A DNA stretch of 64,000 nucleotides from Hyphococcus aureus (lineage in GTDB: Bacteria; Pseudomonadota; Alphaproteobacteria; Caulobacterales; Parvularculaceae). Numbering within the stretch: position 1 is the stretch's first letter; each line of letters opens with the position of its first letter. A program made the translations under genes and the position numbers. Below are positions 33,086 to 42,272 of the stretch, in pieces. The stretch spans positions 372,001-436,000 of the forward strand of contig NZ_JBHRSH010000002.1 of NCBI RefSeq assembly GCF_042643165.1. Reading direction: 5' to 3'. The notes beneath the pieces were generated by a model. The model did no database searches. It was not told the DNA's origin and saw only the letters and a program-made list of their open reading frames with translations.

Positions 33086-35482
33086 CTACTTTTCAGCGTC
33101 AGTTTCCGGTTGCGCTTCAGTGTTTGTTTCTGGCGCCGGCGCTTGCTGCGTTTTCAGTTTTTGCGACGCTTCACCGCCCGGCATGGCTTTGATATAGACA
33201 TCCTGTTGCGGGAACGGGATTTCAACGCCGGCGTCGGTAAAGGCTTTGAAGATTGCAAAGCGCAACTCCGTGCGCACTGTGAGCCCCTTCGAAATGTCAG
33301 CGAGATAGGCGCGCAGCTCGAAATCAAGAGACGATGCGCCAAAATCCATCCAGGTCACGAAAGGCTCAGGATAGGAGACGATCTGCGGATGGTCGTGCGC
33401 ACATTGCAACAGGATCTCTTTCACCTGTTCCGGGTCGGAGCCATAGGAGACGCCCACGGGCACCGTGATCCGGCCGAGCCGGTCTTTATGCGTCCAGTTT
33501 GTGACCGTTGAGGAAATAAATTCGGAATTCGGCACGATGATTGACGACCGGTCAAAGGTTTCGATCTCCGTTGACCGGACGCTGATTTTTTTCACCGTCC
33601 CCTCGCCGGAGGGCGTGACGATCCAGTCGCCAACTTTAATCGGCCGTTCAAACAGCAAAATGAGACCGGACACGAAATTGTTGACGATGGACTGAAGCCC
33701 GAAGCCGATACCGACCGAGAGCGCGCCGGCGATCAAAGCGAGATTGCCGAGATCGAACCCGAGGGAAGATATCGACGCAAACAGCGCGATGACGAGCCCG
33801 GCATAGCCCATCAGCGTAATCAGCGAGTTCTGTACGCCGATATCAGCGCGGGAATGCGCAAGCGGGCCCTGCTGCACGCCGCGCTGGATAAGCTTGGTCG
33901 CGGCCATGATGACGACAAAGACAAGGACGGCGGCGAACAGTTTCGCTACGGAAGGGATGTGAACCCCGCCGATATTAAAGCCAAACACCGCCTGCCCGGC
34001 GAGATCGCGAACGGTTGCGCTGGGCACGCCAAACAGAACCAGCACCGCCGGCGTGACCGCCACTATCAGCAGGGTGTTGATGATCAGACGCGACCAGAAA
34101 CGGTAATTGGCCGACTCATTCTCATCCTGCCGGTCTGTTTCCGTGGAAAGGCTGTTGCGCAGCGCCAGCGCAGATTCCGCAAGCATAGCCCGCATCATCC
34201 ACGCGAGACCGATAAACAGCGCGAGGTAAACAATGCGCGTCGCGATGAAATGAGCAAACGGCACATACCCCGCGACGACGGCGGCGATAATGATGATGGT
34301 GAGCGCGCGGCCAATCCGGCGCAGGAGTCGCCAGCCTTCACCGCTCTTTTCATCTTCAACCCGCCACAGGCGGCTGCGGCAAAGAAGAAAAACGCACACC
34401 GCAATCGCGGTGGCGGCGAGGGCGTCGATGATGCGCAACAACGCGTCGTCGGCGCGCGCAGCAATCCCGATCGCGGACAGAAGCGTGTCGAGCGAAAAGA
34501 TCAACACGATCGCCAGCGCAAGGCGGCTCACCGCGCGGCCGCGATCGGCGTCAATCGGGGCGATGCGCCACCCGGGCGAGGACGGCGCGAAAAAACCGGC
34601 GGTAAAACCCGAAACAATCAGGATCGACAACACGCCGACCCAGAAAGCGCGCGCCGCGACCTCTCCCTCCGGCGTCAAGACGCCTTGCGCGCGCAATGTC
34701 TCGATAATGATTAGACCGCCAATGACGCCCGGGACCGTTCGCCCCGCCATTTTAAGGCCCGCGACAACAACCCGTCGCGCCGAAGTCGGTTTGCGTTTTT
34801 CAACCGCAGTCGAGAATGTGCCTGCGATCCAGCGGTTCACCGGACCGAACAGCATCAGCGATAAAACGAGCGCTGCGACGATAATGGCGACGGACCGGCC
34901 ATAGCCGCCGCCGCCGCGCTTGACCTCGCTCCAGGACGCGAAATAGCGCCCGACGCGTGCGGAAACGTCACGAGCGGAAGTCCATGCGGCGCCCCAAAGG
35001 CCGGGCTCAAGCGGCGATGCGCCCCGCTCCACCAAGGTGCGGTAAAGCGCGCCGACCCGCGCGCCGGAAAGGCGCGTCAGCAATTCACCCGACTCAAAAA
35101 TATTGGCGAGAACCCTTGTGCGCTGACCATTAAGGCGCGCCCGCTGCCCTTCAAGCTCGCTGCGTTCGCCAGCAATGATGTCGCTTTCTGGCGGATCATT
35201 TTCGCCGGGCGCCGGACCGAGAAATTCGATTTGCGCGCGCGTCGCTTCAAGCTCGCGCTCAATCGCAGTCAACCGGTTGCGCCCCTCCACGCGTAGGGCG
35301 CGAAGGCGTTGCTCTAATGCCGCCGCCTCATCGATCTGGTCAGCGTTCACCTCCGTGCGGATGCTGGCGATTTCCTGCGCCGCCGCTTCGATCTCGCTTG
35401 CCCGATCTGTCTGCGCAGCCACAGGCAGGGCCGTCGCAAGGAAAGCAAACAGCGCCGCAAGACCCGCGCAAAAGGCCCTCAT
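33086..35482 (-). CDS. MscS-family mechanosensitive channel (large, DUF3772-type)
   Basis: 798 residues: signal peptide (ends LPVAAQ), a periplasmic coiled-coil region rich in Glu/Arg/Ala (about 25-140), about ten membrane helices, then the MscS core. The pore helix carries GALSVGIGFGLQSIVNNFVSG, followed by the beta domain GDWIVTPSGEGTVKKISVRST. It should release solutes on osmotic down-shock. Its ATG overlaps the stop of the ZntB-like gene (ATGA), so the two ion-channel genes are translationally coupled. Confidence 0.92.
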   Translation of the reverse strand: MRAFCAGLAALFAFLATALPVAAQTDRASEIEAAAQEIASIRTEVNADQIDEAAALEQRLRALRVEGRNRLTAIERELEATRAQIEFLGPAPGENDPPESDIIAGERSELEGQRARLNGQRTRVLANIFESGELLTRLSGARVGALYRTLVERGASPLEPGLWGAAWTSARDVSARVGRYFASWSEVKRGGGGYGRSVAIIVAALVLSLMLFGPVNRWIAGTFSTAVEKRKPTSARRVVVAGLKMAGRTVPGVIGGLIIIETLRAQGVLTPEGEVAARAFWVGVLSILIVSGFTAGFFAPSSPGWRIAPIDADRGRAVSRLALAIVLIFSLDTLLSAIGIAARADDALLRIIDALAATAIAVCVFLLCRSRLWRVEDEKSGEGWRLLRRIGRALTIIIIAAVVAGYVPFAHFIATRIVYLALFIGLAWMMRAMLAESALALRNSLSTETDRQDENESANYRFWSRLIINTLLIVAVTPAVLVLFGVPSATVRDLAGQAVFGFNIGGVHIPSVAKLFAAVLVFVVIMAATKLIQRGVQQGPLAHSRADIGVQNSLITLMGYAGLVIALFASISSLGFDLGNLALIAGALSVGIGFGLQSIVNNFVSGLILLFERPIKVGDWIVTPSGEGTVKKISVRSTEIETFDRSSIIVPNSEFISSTVTNWTHKDRLGRITVPVGVSYGSDPEQVKEILLQCAHDHPQIVSYPEPFVTWMDFGASSLDFELRAYLADISKGLTVRTELRFAIFKAFTDAGVEIPFPQQDVYIKAMPGGEASQKLKTQQAPAPETNTEAQPETDAEK

Positions 35483-36486
35483 AACCACTTCTTTATCCTG
35501 AAATAAGCGAGCAGGCAGACGCCAATGAACAAGCATAAGGCGACCACAACCCAGAAGGCGGTTGGGCTATCAACGCCGGGCATGCCGCCCACATTGATGC
35601 CGAAAAGTCCCGTCAAAAATCCGAGCGGCAGGAAAATCGCCGCCACCACGGAGAGAACCATCATATTACGATTCATCTCTTCGGCGCGCTGATCCGTCAA
35701 TTGGTCCTGAAGCACCATCGCGCGCTCACGCGCCGTATCGATATCCTCTGTCATGCGCGTCACCTTGTCTGCAACCTCGCGCAATTCAATTTTTGTGTGA
35801 GGATCGAATAGAACAGACTCGTCCGCCGCCAGCCGGTTCAGCGCATCACGCTGGGGCGCAATAAAGCGGCGGAACAACACGGCTGACTGGCGCGTGTCGG
35901 CGAGCTTGGCGCGCAGGCCAACACCGCCGCCTTCGAGTATTTCGGTTTCGAGGCTGTCAACTTCATCCTCGATTTCGAGAACATAAGGCTCGGCGCGTTC
36001 TGTCAGCTTCGCAGCGATACGGGCGAGCAACGCCCCCGTATTCGCGATCGTCGCGCCCATATTGATGTCAGCACGCACATCCTGCGCCGCTTTCAAACGC
36101 CGCCGCCGCGTCGTCACCATGAGTTTTTCGCTGAGCCAGACACGGATCGACACCATATCTTCCGGTTCAGCGCCTTCATTCAGATTGACCCCGCGAAGAT
36201 TGACCACCACCCCCTTTTCAAAGGCGGTGACGCGCGGGCGGGTTTCATCGGCGAGGAGAGCTGACGCCGCCGCATAAGGAATGTCGCGCTGGGCGCCGAT
36301 CCAGCGCCGCGCCTCGTCATTCAACATATTGAGATGCAACCAGATGAAGTCATAGTCGACCGCATGTGAGGCGACATCCTCCCATCGCATTTCTGAGGCG
36401 ACGCCGTCCTTGAAACCGAAGCCAAAGACAAAAGGCGGGCCGGCATCTCCCTCGCCCCGATCAACCTGATCCGTCAAATCCGTCAT
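35479..36486 (-). CDS. ZntB-like member of the CorA metal transporter superfamily
   Basis: 335 residues: a long cytoplasmic N domain with helical stalk and two C-terminal membrane helices. The signature after the first helix is GLFGINVGGMPG, the GxN type with GGMPG that marks ZntB rather than CorA. ZntB moves Zn2+ (or Cd2+) across the inner membrane; direction is debated. It is followed by the MscS gene with overlapping stop and start, and preceded at 8 bp by the transaldolase gene. Confidence 0.88.
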   Translation of the reverse strand: MTDLTDQVDRGEGDAGPPFVFGFGFKDGVASEMRWEDVASHAVDYDFIWLHLNMLNDEARRWIGAQRDIPYAAASALLADETRPRVTAFEKGVVVNLRGVNLNEGAEPEDMVSIRVWLSEKLMVTTRRRRLKAAQDVRADINMGATIANTGALLARIAAKLTERAEPYVLEIEDEVDSLETEILEGGGVGLRAKLADTRQSAVLFRRFIAPQRDALNRLAADESVLFDPHTKIELREVADKVTRMTEDIDTARERAMVLQDQLTDQRAEEMNRNMMVLSVVAAIFLPLGFLTGLFGINVGGMPGVDSPTAFWVVVALCLFIGVCLLAYFRIKKWL

Positions 36487-36494
36487 GATCCGCC

Positions 36495-37148
36495 CTAGAG
36501 AATTTTCTGGCCGGTCTTCGCCCAGTCGTCCAGGAAGGCTTTAAGTCCTTTATCCGTAAGCGGATGATTAACCAGCGACTTCAGGACGCCGGGCGGAACG
36601 GTCGCCACATCGGCGCCGGCAAGCGCCGAATCTTTCACATGGTTCGCCGAGCGGATCGACGCGGCGAGAATTTCCGTCCGAAAGTCGTAATTGTCATAGA
36701 TCACTCGGATCTCGCGGATCAGCTCCATGCCATCAATATTGATATCGTCAAGACGCCCGATGAAGGGCGAGATGAAACTGGCGCCGGCCTTCGCCGCAAG
36801 GAGCGCCTGGTTTGCGGAAAAACACAGTGTGACATTGGTCTTGATACCCTCTGAGGTCAGCGCTTTACAGGCGATCAGCCCGTCAAACGTGAGCGGCAGT
36901 TTCACGACGACATTGTCGGCGATCTTGGCGAGCGATTTGCCCTCGCTGATCATCTTGTCGGCTTCAAGGGCCGTCACCTCGGCGCTCACGGGGCCTGGCG
37001 TCAGGGCGCAGATTTCCGCCGTGACTTCGCGGATATCGCGCCCCGATTTCATGATGAGGCTCGGATTGGTCGTCACCCCGTCCACAAGCCCTGTCGGCAA
37101 CAGGGCCTTGATTTCGCTGATTTCGGCGGTGTCTACAAAGAACTTCAT
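36495..37148 (-). CDS. Fructose-6-phosphate aldolase / small transaldolase
   Basis: 217 residues, the length of the TalC/FSA subfamily. It starts MKFFVDTAE, has VTTNPSLI and the Schiff-base lysine K83 in VVVKLPLT. It forms or cleaves sugar phosphates through a lysine imine: either transaldolase or fructose-6-phosphate aldolase. Such short enzymes in alphaproteobacteria are usually annotated transaldolase. It lies 8 bp upstream of zntB on the same strand. Confidence 0.92.
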   Translation of the reverse strand: MKFFVDTAEISEIKALLPTGLVDGVTTNPSLIMKSGRDIREVTAEICALTPGPVSAEVTALEADKMISEGKSLAKIADNVVVKLPLTFDGLIACKALTSEGIKTNVTLCFSANQALLAAKAGASFISPFIGRLDDINIDGMELIREIRVIYDNYDFRTEILAASIRSANHVKDSALAGADVATVPPGVLKSLVNHPLTDKGLKAFLDDWAKTGQKIL

Positions 37149-37202
37149 GGGGTGAGGCTTTCCTTCAAAAAAACGCCAAGCGTGTCTACAGCGGGGTGTC
37201 TA

Positions 37203-38540
37203 CTAGACAGCGATTCCCTTGTCAGCACCGGCCTTCGCCTTTCTGAAAGGCTGGCGGCGCCAGTAGGTCAGACAACGCCAACCCCATTCCAGCGGTCCAA
37301 AGCGGAACCGCGCCAGCCACCACAGGGAGAAAGCGAGCTGAAAGCTCCAGATGGCGATCATGACAAGATAGACATGCGCCCGGTCGAGCGAGCCATAAAG
37401 TCCCAACCCAATGCCGCTGAAAATCAGATTAGCGATCACCGTTTGCCCAATATAGTTGCTGAGCGCCATGCGCCCTGCTGCGGTGAGTGCGCGCAAGGGA
37501 AGGCTCGACGCAGCCCATTTCCAGATCAGAAAAAAGAGTCCCACATGCCCGAGGGTCGTCGCGACCCGCGCCACTTGATCGAATGTCGCCCATGACCACA
37601 GGATCGGCGAAAAGTCCGCTTCCCATCGCTGCATAACGGCGACAATCCTGAGCGTCAGCCCGATGGCGTAAGCGCCAATGGCAAGCATCGCATAAAAACG
37701 AGCGCTGCGCTCGCCGGTGATAATGCGCCAGCGATAGAACGCCATGCCGATCAGCATCATCATGAAAGCGTCGGCCGTCCACCATATCAGACCGACAATG
37801 TCGCTATAGGCGACGACGGTTTCTGCGTTGCTGGCGTATACTGTTGCAATGTCTCCGGTGCGGTTGGTGATCTCCTGTTTCAACTCGTCTTCTTCGGGCC
37901 AGTTACCGGCGACTTCCTCGCGCCATGCTGAAACCGCATCCAGATCTTCCGGCGAAAGCGTTTGGCCAGCTTCCGCTTTGGCCTCTAAGCTGAGCGCTTC
38001 ACGCCCTCTTTCGGTTTGCGGCGCCTCATCGAAATAGGTGAGCAGGGTAAGCGTCGCTAGTATCGCCGCCGCAATAGCTATCAGCGTGGGGGATTTGAGA
38101 ATGCGGAACGGAAAGATCACCAGCCCCGCCATGCCGTATATCTGCAGAATGTCGCCAGGCATCAGCAGCGCCAGCGCATGGATGATCCCGAAGAGCAGAA
38201 GCCAGATCGTGCGCCGATAATAAAGATCGGCGATCCGGATCGGACCGTCGGGATAAAGGGCGCGTGCGGTGAACAGCATGACCCCTGCGCCGAACATCAG
38301 CGAAAAGAGCCCGCGCATGGAGCCTTCCACGAAGACCGTGGAGAGGGTCCAGAGGCTGTAATTCAGCGCATCAGCGCCGCCGGCCGCCTTCGGATTGCTG
38401 AAAGCAATTTCCGGCAGGGAAAAGCCGATAATATTGATGACGAAGATGCCGAGAACAGCGAGCCCGCGCAGCGCGTCGAGCGCGTCAATTCTGGCGCTCG
38501 CCGGCCCTGCCCCGGTCAGCGATTGATCCTCGGCCGCCAT
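37203..38540 (-). CDS. DUF418/YeiB-family membrane protein
   Basis: 445 residues, mostly membrane helices (about ten). It begins RIDALDALRGLAVLGIFVINI, the DUF418 opening, and has the C-terminal YeiB-type block ALTAAGRMALSNYIGQTVIA with GLFF. The family may acylate or transport small molecules, but nothing is established. The start at 38540 has GGAGG 5 nt upstream. It is divergent from the korA operon. Confidence 0.85.
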   Translation of the reverse strand: MAAEDQSLTGAGPASARIDALDALRGLAVLGIFVINIIGFSLPEIAFSNPKAAGGADALNYSLWTLSTVFVEGSMRGLFSLMFGAGVMLFTARALYPDGPIRIADLYYRRTIWLLLFGIIHALALLMPGDILQIYGMAGLVIFPFRILKSPTLIAIAAAILATLTLLTYFDEAPQTERGREALSLEAKAEAGQTLSPEDLDAVSAWREEVAGNWPEEDELKQEITNRTGDIATVYASNAETVVAYSDIVGLIWWTADAFMMMLIGMAFYRWRIITGERSARFYAMLAIGAYAIGLTLRIVAVMQRWEADFSPILWSWATFDQVARVATTLGHVGLFFLIWKWAASSLPLRALTAAGRMALSNYIGQTVIANLIFSGIGLGLYGSLDRAHVYLVMIAIWSFQLAFSLWWLARFRFGPLEWGWRCLTYWRRQPFRKAKAGADKGIAV

Positions 38541-38815
38541 CGTGTCCTCCCCGTCCTTCGGCGGACAATCTAGGCGTGTTGTTTCGCTTTTTCTATCAAG
38601 GACTTCACTCAAACTATGCAGAGCGCGTCCGCAGTCTTCACCTTGACGGGAAGAAGCGGAGAAAAGGCTTGTCTTCCGCCCCGAGGGTTGAGATATGAGG
38701 CCGGAATGGCGCGTTCGCCCGCCCCCGAAAAGGCGGTGACGCGCTTGTTTTTACAGGCCGTTTCGTCATGCTGGCGGACCTGCCCCCGAGCGAGTGTGAA
38801 ACGGGTTCTAGACTT

Positions 38816-40702
38816 ATGGCAAAGATTACGCCGGAAAACAGTTCAGTCGTCGTGCGTTTTGCGGGCGATTCAGGCGACGGGGTTCAGCTTCTGGGCAGCC
38901 AGTTCGCCGAGTCAACGGCGCTCGCCGGTTCCGACTTCTCAACCTTCCCCGATTTCCCTGCGGAAATCCGCGCACCTGTAGGCACGACCTTTGGCGTGTC
39001 TGCGTTCCAGATCAATCTCGGCGCGCGGCGCATTTCGACCGCCGGCGACCAGCCGGATGTGCTGGTGGCGCTGAACCCCGCCGCGCTGAAAGTGAATCTG
39101 CCGCTCCTGCAAAAAGGCGCGCTGATCGTCCTCAACGCTGACGCGTTCAATGATCGCAATTTCGCGAAAGCACATATCGTCGCCGACCCGCGCAAGACAG
39201 GCGAGCTTGACGATTATCAGGTGATTGAAATCGCCATCTCGACCCAGACCCTCGAAGCGGTGAAGCCGCATGGGCTGTCGAAGTCTGACGCTGAACAGTG
39301 CAAGAACTTCTGGGCGCTTGGCGCGGTTCTTTGGATGTTCGGACGCGACCGTCAGCCGATTATCGACTGGGCGCACAAGAAGTTCGCGAAAAAACCGCCG
39401 GAGATTCTCACCGGCAACCTCGCCGCGCTCGATGCGGGTCACTCCTATGCGGAGACAGCGGAGCTTTCCGCCGAAATCCCGCAATTCGCCATCGGCGAAG
39501 CGCCAATGGAAAAAGGCGAATATCGTTCCATCACCGGCGCTGAAGCGCTGTCCCTTGGCCTGGCGGCGGCGGGCGAGCTTGCCGACCGTCAGATTGTGTT
39601 CTGTGGCTATCCGATCACGCCCGCCTCATCGATCCTGCATCACCTGTCGCGCATGGGCGATCTCGGCGTCGCCACCTTCCAGGCGGAAGACGAAATCGCC
39701 GCCGCCTGCGCCGCGATTGGCGCTTCTTATGGGGGCTCCATCGGCGTCACCTCATCTTCCGGCCCGGGCATTGCGCTAAAGACCGAGGCCATCGGCCTTG
39801 CGATCGCAACCGAGCTGCCGATGGTGATCGTTAATTCCCAGCGCGGCGGCCCATCGACCGGTCTCCCGACCAAAACTGAACAATCTGATCTCTATCAGGC
39901 CGTATACGGACGGAATGCCGATGCGCCGATGCCGGTGATCGCCGCCTATTCCCCAGGCGATTGTTTTGACGCCGCGATTGAGGCGACACGCACCGCCATC
40001 CGTCACATGACGCCGGTGTTCCTGCTCACTGACGGTTACATCGCCAACGCGGCCGGGCCATGGGCGTTGCCGGATATGGGCGCTTACGAGCCCATCAAGG
40101 CGAACCCGGCGCCGAAAGCGCCGCAATCGGACGATCCGGATGATCTGAAAAAGGCGATCTGGAAACGCGATGAAAAATCTCTTGGCCGTCCCTGGGTCGC
40201 GCCGGGCATGGAAGGCCTGACGCATCGTATCGGCGGCATCGAAAAGGACATTGAGACCGGCGATATTTCCTATGACGCCGCCAACCACCAGGCGATGAGC
40301 GAATTGCGCGCCAGAAAAGTGGCGAGCGTCGCTGACTTCATCCCCGATCAAACCATTGAACAGGGCCCGGAAAAAGGCTCCCTCGTCGTTGTCGGCTGGG
40401 GCTCAACCCATGGCGCGATCTGGCGCGCGGTCACGGTCGCCAATGAGGAAGGCCTGAACGTGGCGCAGGTGCATCTGCGCTGGCTCAATCCCTTGCCGAA
40501 AAACCTCAAAAGCCTGTTGTCAAATTACGACCGCATCTTATTGCCGGAAATGAATATGGGCCAATGCGCGACGCTCCTGCGTGACAAGCTCGAACTTGAT
40601 GTGGTGAAACTCAACAAGGTCTCCGGCCAGCCCTTCAAGATTGTCGAGATCACCGACGCTATTCGCGAAAACCTCCCCGGCGCAAAACAGGCGGCGGAGT
40701 AA
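38816..40702 (+). CDS. korA: 2-oxoacid:ferredoxin oxidoreductase, fused gamma-alpha subunit
   Basis: 628 residues. Residues about 5-190 are the gamma domain (FAGDSGDGVQLLGSQFAES). The alpha domain follows with GEYRSITGAEALSLGLAAAGE, GYPITPASSILHHLS and the glutamate-containing QAEDEIAA motif for TPP. It oxidatively decarboxylates 2-oxoglutarate (or another 2-oxoacid) to the acyl-CoA, reducing ferredoxin, with KorB. In aerobic alphaproteobacteria this can stand in for or supplement the dehydrogenase complex. The start at 38816 matches the family; an upstream ATG is possible. Confidence 0.92.
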   Translation: MAKITPENSSVVVRFAGDSGDGVQLLGSQFAESTALAGSDFSTFPDFPAEIRAPVGTTFGVSAFQINLGARRISTAGDQPDVLVALNPAALKVNLPLLQKGALIVLNADAFNDRNFAKAHIVADPRKTGELDDYQVIEIAISTQTLEAVKPHGLSKSDAEQCKNFWALGAVLWMFGRDRQPIIDWAHKKFAKKPPEILTGNLAALDAGHSYAETAELSAEIPQFAIGEAPMEKGEYRSITGAEALSLGLAAAGELADRQIVFCGYPITPASSILHHLSRMGDLGVATFQAEDEIAAACAAIGASYGGSIGVTSSSGPGIALKTEAIGLAIATELPMVIVNSQRGGPSTGLPTKTEQSDLYQAVYGRNADAPMPVIAAYSPGDCFDAAIEATRTAIRHMTPVFLLTDGYIANAAGPWALPDMGAYEPIKANPAPKAPQSDDPDDLKKAIWKRDEKSLGRPWVAPGMEGLTHRIGGIEKDIETGDISYDAANHQAMSELRARKVASVADFIPDQTIEQGPEKGSLVVVGWGSTHGAIWRAVTVANEEGLNVAQVHLRWLNPLPKNLKSLLSNYDRILLPEMNMGQCATLLRDKLELDVVKLNKVSGQPFKIVEITDAIRENLPGAKQAAE

Positions 40703-40705
40703 GCA

Positions 40706-41158
40706 ATGCCGAAGCAAGCCGCTTTTGCCGCTGCGACGACCATGGCCTTGATGGCGATGGCGGCGCCGGCATGCGCGCAGACTTGCCTCGACCACGACTT
40801 TTCTGGCGAGACGGAGTTTTTCATCTCTTCCAGCGGACAGAACGCAGGCTACCGCAATTTCATCCTCGGTGATTACGCCGACAAGGCGATCTACTGGACG
40901 CGCGATGTGGACAGACTGATCCGTTCTCTGCAGGCTGATGAAGATGAATGGCGCTCAACAGACGACACCTGGTCGGCGAACGCCGTCGCCATTGAATTCA
41001 CCGACGGCGGATATCAATGCCGCGCCGCTATCGACAATGAAAACCTTTACGCCAATGCGGGCAATGGCGGCGGACAATATGTGCGCTCGCTTCGCCGCTC
41101 CGAACGCAACCAGATTATGAGCCAGCTCAACGACATAACCCGGATGACCGTGCAATGA
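40706..41158 (+). CDS. Small secreted protein embedded between korA and korB
   Basis: 150 residues with a signal peptide cleaved near PACAQ. The mature part has two Cys, is beta-rich in appearance and contains GDYADKAIYWTRDVDRLIRS. No family is recognised. The start lies 3 nt after the korA stop and its stop overlaps the korB start (ATGA), so it is translated as part of the operon. Why a periplasmic protein sits between two cytoplasmic enzyme subunits is unclear. Confidence 0.8.
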   Translation: MPKQAAFAAATTMALMAMAAPACAQTCLDHDFSGETEFFISSSGQNAGYRNFILGDYADKAIYWTRDVDRLIRSLQADEDEWRSTDDTWSANAVAIEFTDGGYQCRAAIDNENLYANAGNGGGQYVRSLRRSERNQIMSQLNDITRMTVQ

Positions 41159-42156
41159 ACGCTCCTCTCACCGCCAAAGATTTCGCCACCGATCAGGAAG
41201 TGCGCTGGTGCCCCGGCTGCGGCGATTACGCCATCCTGAAATGCGTGCAGAAAACCCTCGCCGACATCGAAGCGAACCCCGACAAGACAGTGTTCGTCTC
41301 CGGCATCGGCTGTTCGTCGCGCTTTCCCTATTACATGAACGCCTATGGCTTCCACACGATCCATGGGCGCGCGCCGGCATTCGCGACGGGTCTGAAGATC
41401 GCCAATCCCGAACTCGATATCTGGCTTGTCACCGGCGACGGCGACGGGCTTTCCATCGGCGGCAATCATTTGCTTCATGTTCTGCGCCGCAATGTCGACA
41501 TGCAGATCATGCTGTTCAACAACGAGATTTATGGCCTGACAAAAGGCCAGTTCTCACCGACATCGCGGCCCGGCACGCGCTCGCCATCGACACCGGCGGG
41601 CTCCATCGACAGCCCCGTGAACCCGTGCGCCTTTGCGCTCGGCGCCAATGCGCGCTTCATCGCCCGCAGCATCGACACCGACGCCAAGAACCTCTCGCCG
41701 GTGTTGAAAGCCGCGCGCGAGTTCAAGGGTGCGGCCTTCATCGAAATCTTCCAGAACTGCATCGTCTATAACAAGGACCGGTTCGAGGATTTCGTCGCCA
41801 AAAAAACCGCCGCCGACACCCAGCTTCATGTGGAGCATGGCAAGCCGCTCCTCTTCGCAAAAGGCGAGAAAGGGTTGAAGCTCAACACGCAAACCCTGAC
41901 GCTGGAGATTGTCGATGTGGGCGAGACCGGTGTGCCGGTGGAGGAAGTCCTCGTCCATGACGAAACCAATCTCGCCATCGCTAACCTGCTCGTGCATCTG
42001 CCCATGGGCGAATTCCCCATGCCGCTCGGCGTGATCTATCGCAACCCGGCGCAAAGCTTCGACGACGCCTTCTGGCAGCATCACCCGACGCAAGGAAAAC
42101 GCACCGGCAAAGTCGCGGATGCCTTGCGTAAGGGTAGTGTCTGGAAGAAGGGGTAA
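41155..42156 (+). CDS. korB: 2-oxoacid:ferredoxin oxidoreductase, beta subunit
   Basis: 333 residues with the TPP-binding beta-subunit motifs: RWCPGCGDYAILKCVQK at the start, SGIGCSSRFPYYM, the GDGDGLSIGGNH diphosphate/Mg site and LFNNEIYGLTKGQFSPTS. CPGCG and GIGC should hold conserved Cys of the family. It pairs with KorA to transfer electrons to ferredoxin. It is the last gene of the three-gene operon. Confidence 0.93.
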   Translation: MNAPLTAKDFATDQEVRWCPGCGDYAILKCVQKTLADIEANPDKTVFVSGIGCSSRFPYYMNAYGFHTIHGRAPAFATGLKIANPELDIWLVTGDGDGLSIGGNHLLHVLRRNVDMQIMLFNNEIYGLTKGQFSPTSRPGTRSPSTPAGSIDSPVNPCAFALGANARFIARSIDTDAKNLSPVLKAAREFKGAAFIEIFQNCIVYNKDRFEDFVAKKTAADTQLHVEHGKPLLFAKGEKGLKLNTQTLTLEIVDVGETGVPVEEVLVHDETNLAIANLLVHLPMGEFPMPLGVIYRNPAQSFDDAFWQHHPTQGKRTGKVADALRKGSVWKKG

Positions 42157-42182
42157 GGCGGAAAAACCCTACCCCATTACAA

Positions 42183-42208
42183 CCTGCCGTTTAATATTAT
42201 ACGGCAGG
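42183..42208 (+). terminator. Hairpin after the kor operon
   Basis: CCTGCCGT (42183-42190) pairs with ACGGCAGG (42201-42208) around a 10-nt AT loop, 27 bp beyond the korB stop. There is no T run after it, so it may be a weak or assisted terminator or an RNA-stabilising hairpin. Confidence 0.4.
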
Positions 42209-42272
42209 CGCAGAAATATTGCGGTATTGTATTGATAGTTTAAAAGAGTCCTGGGGCAACTGTCGGGGCGGC

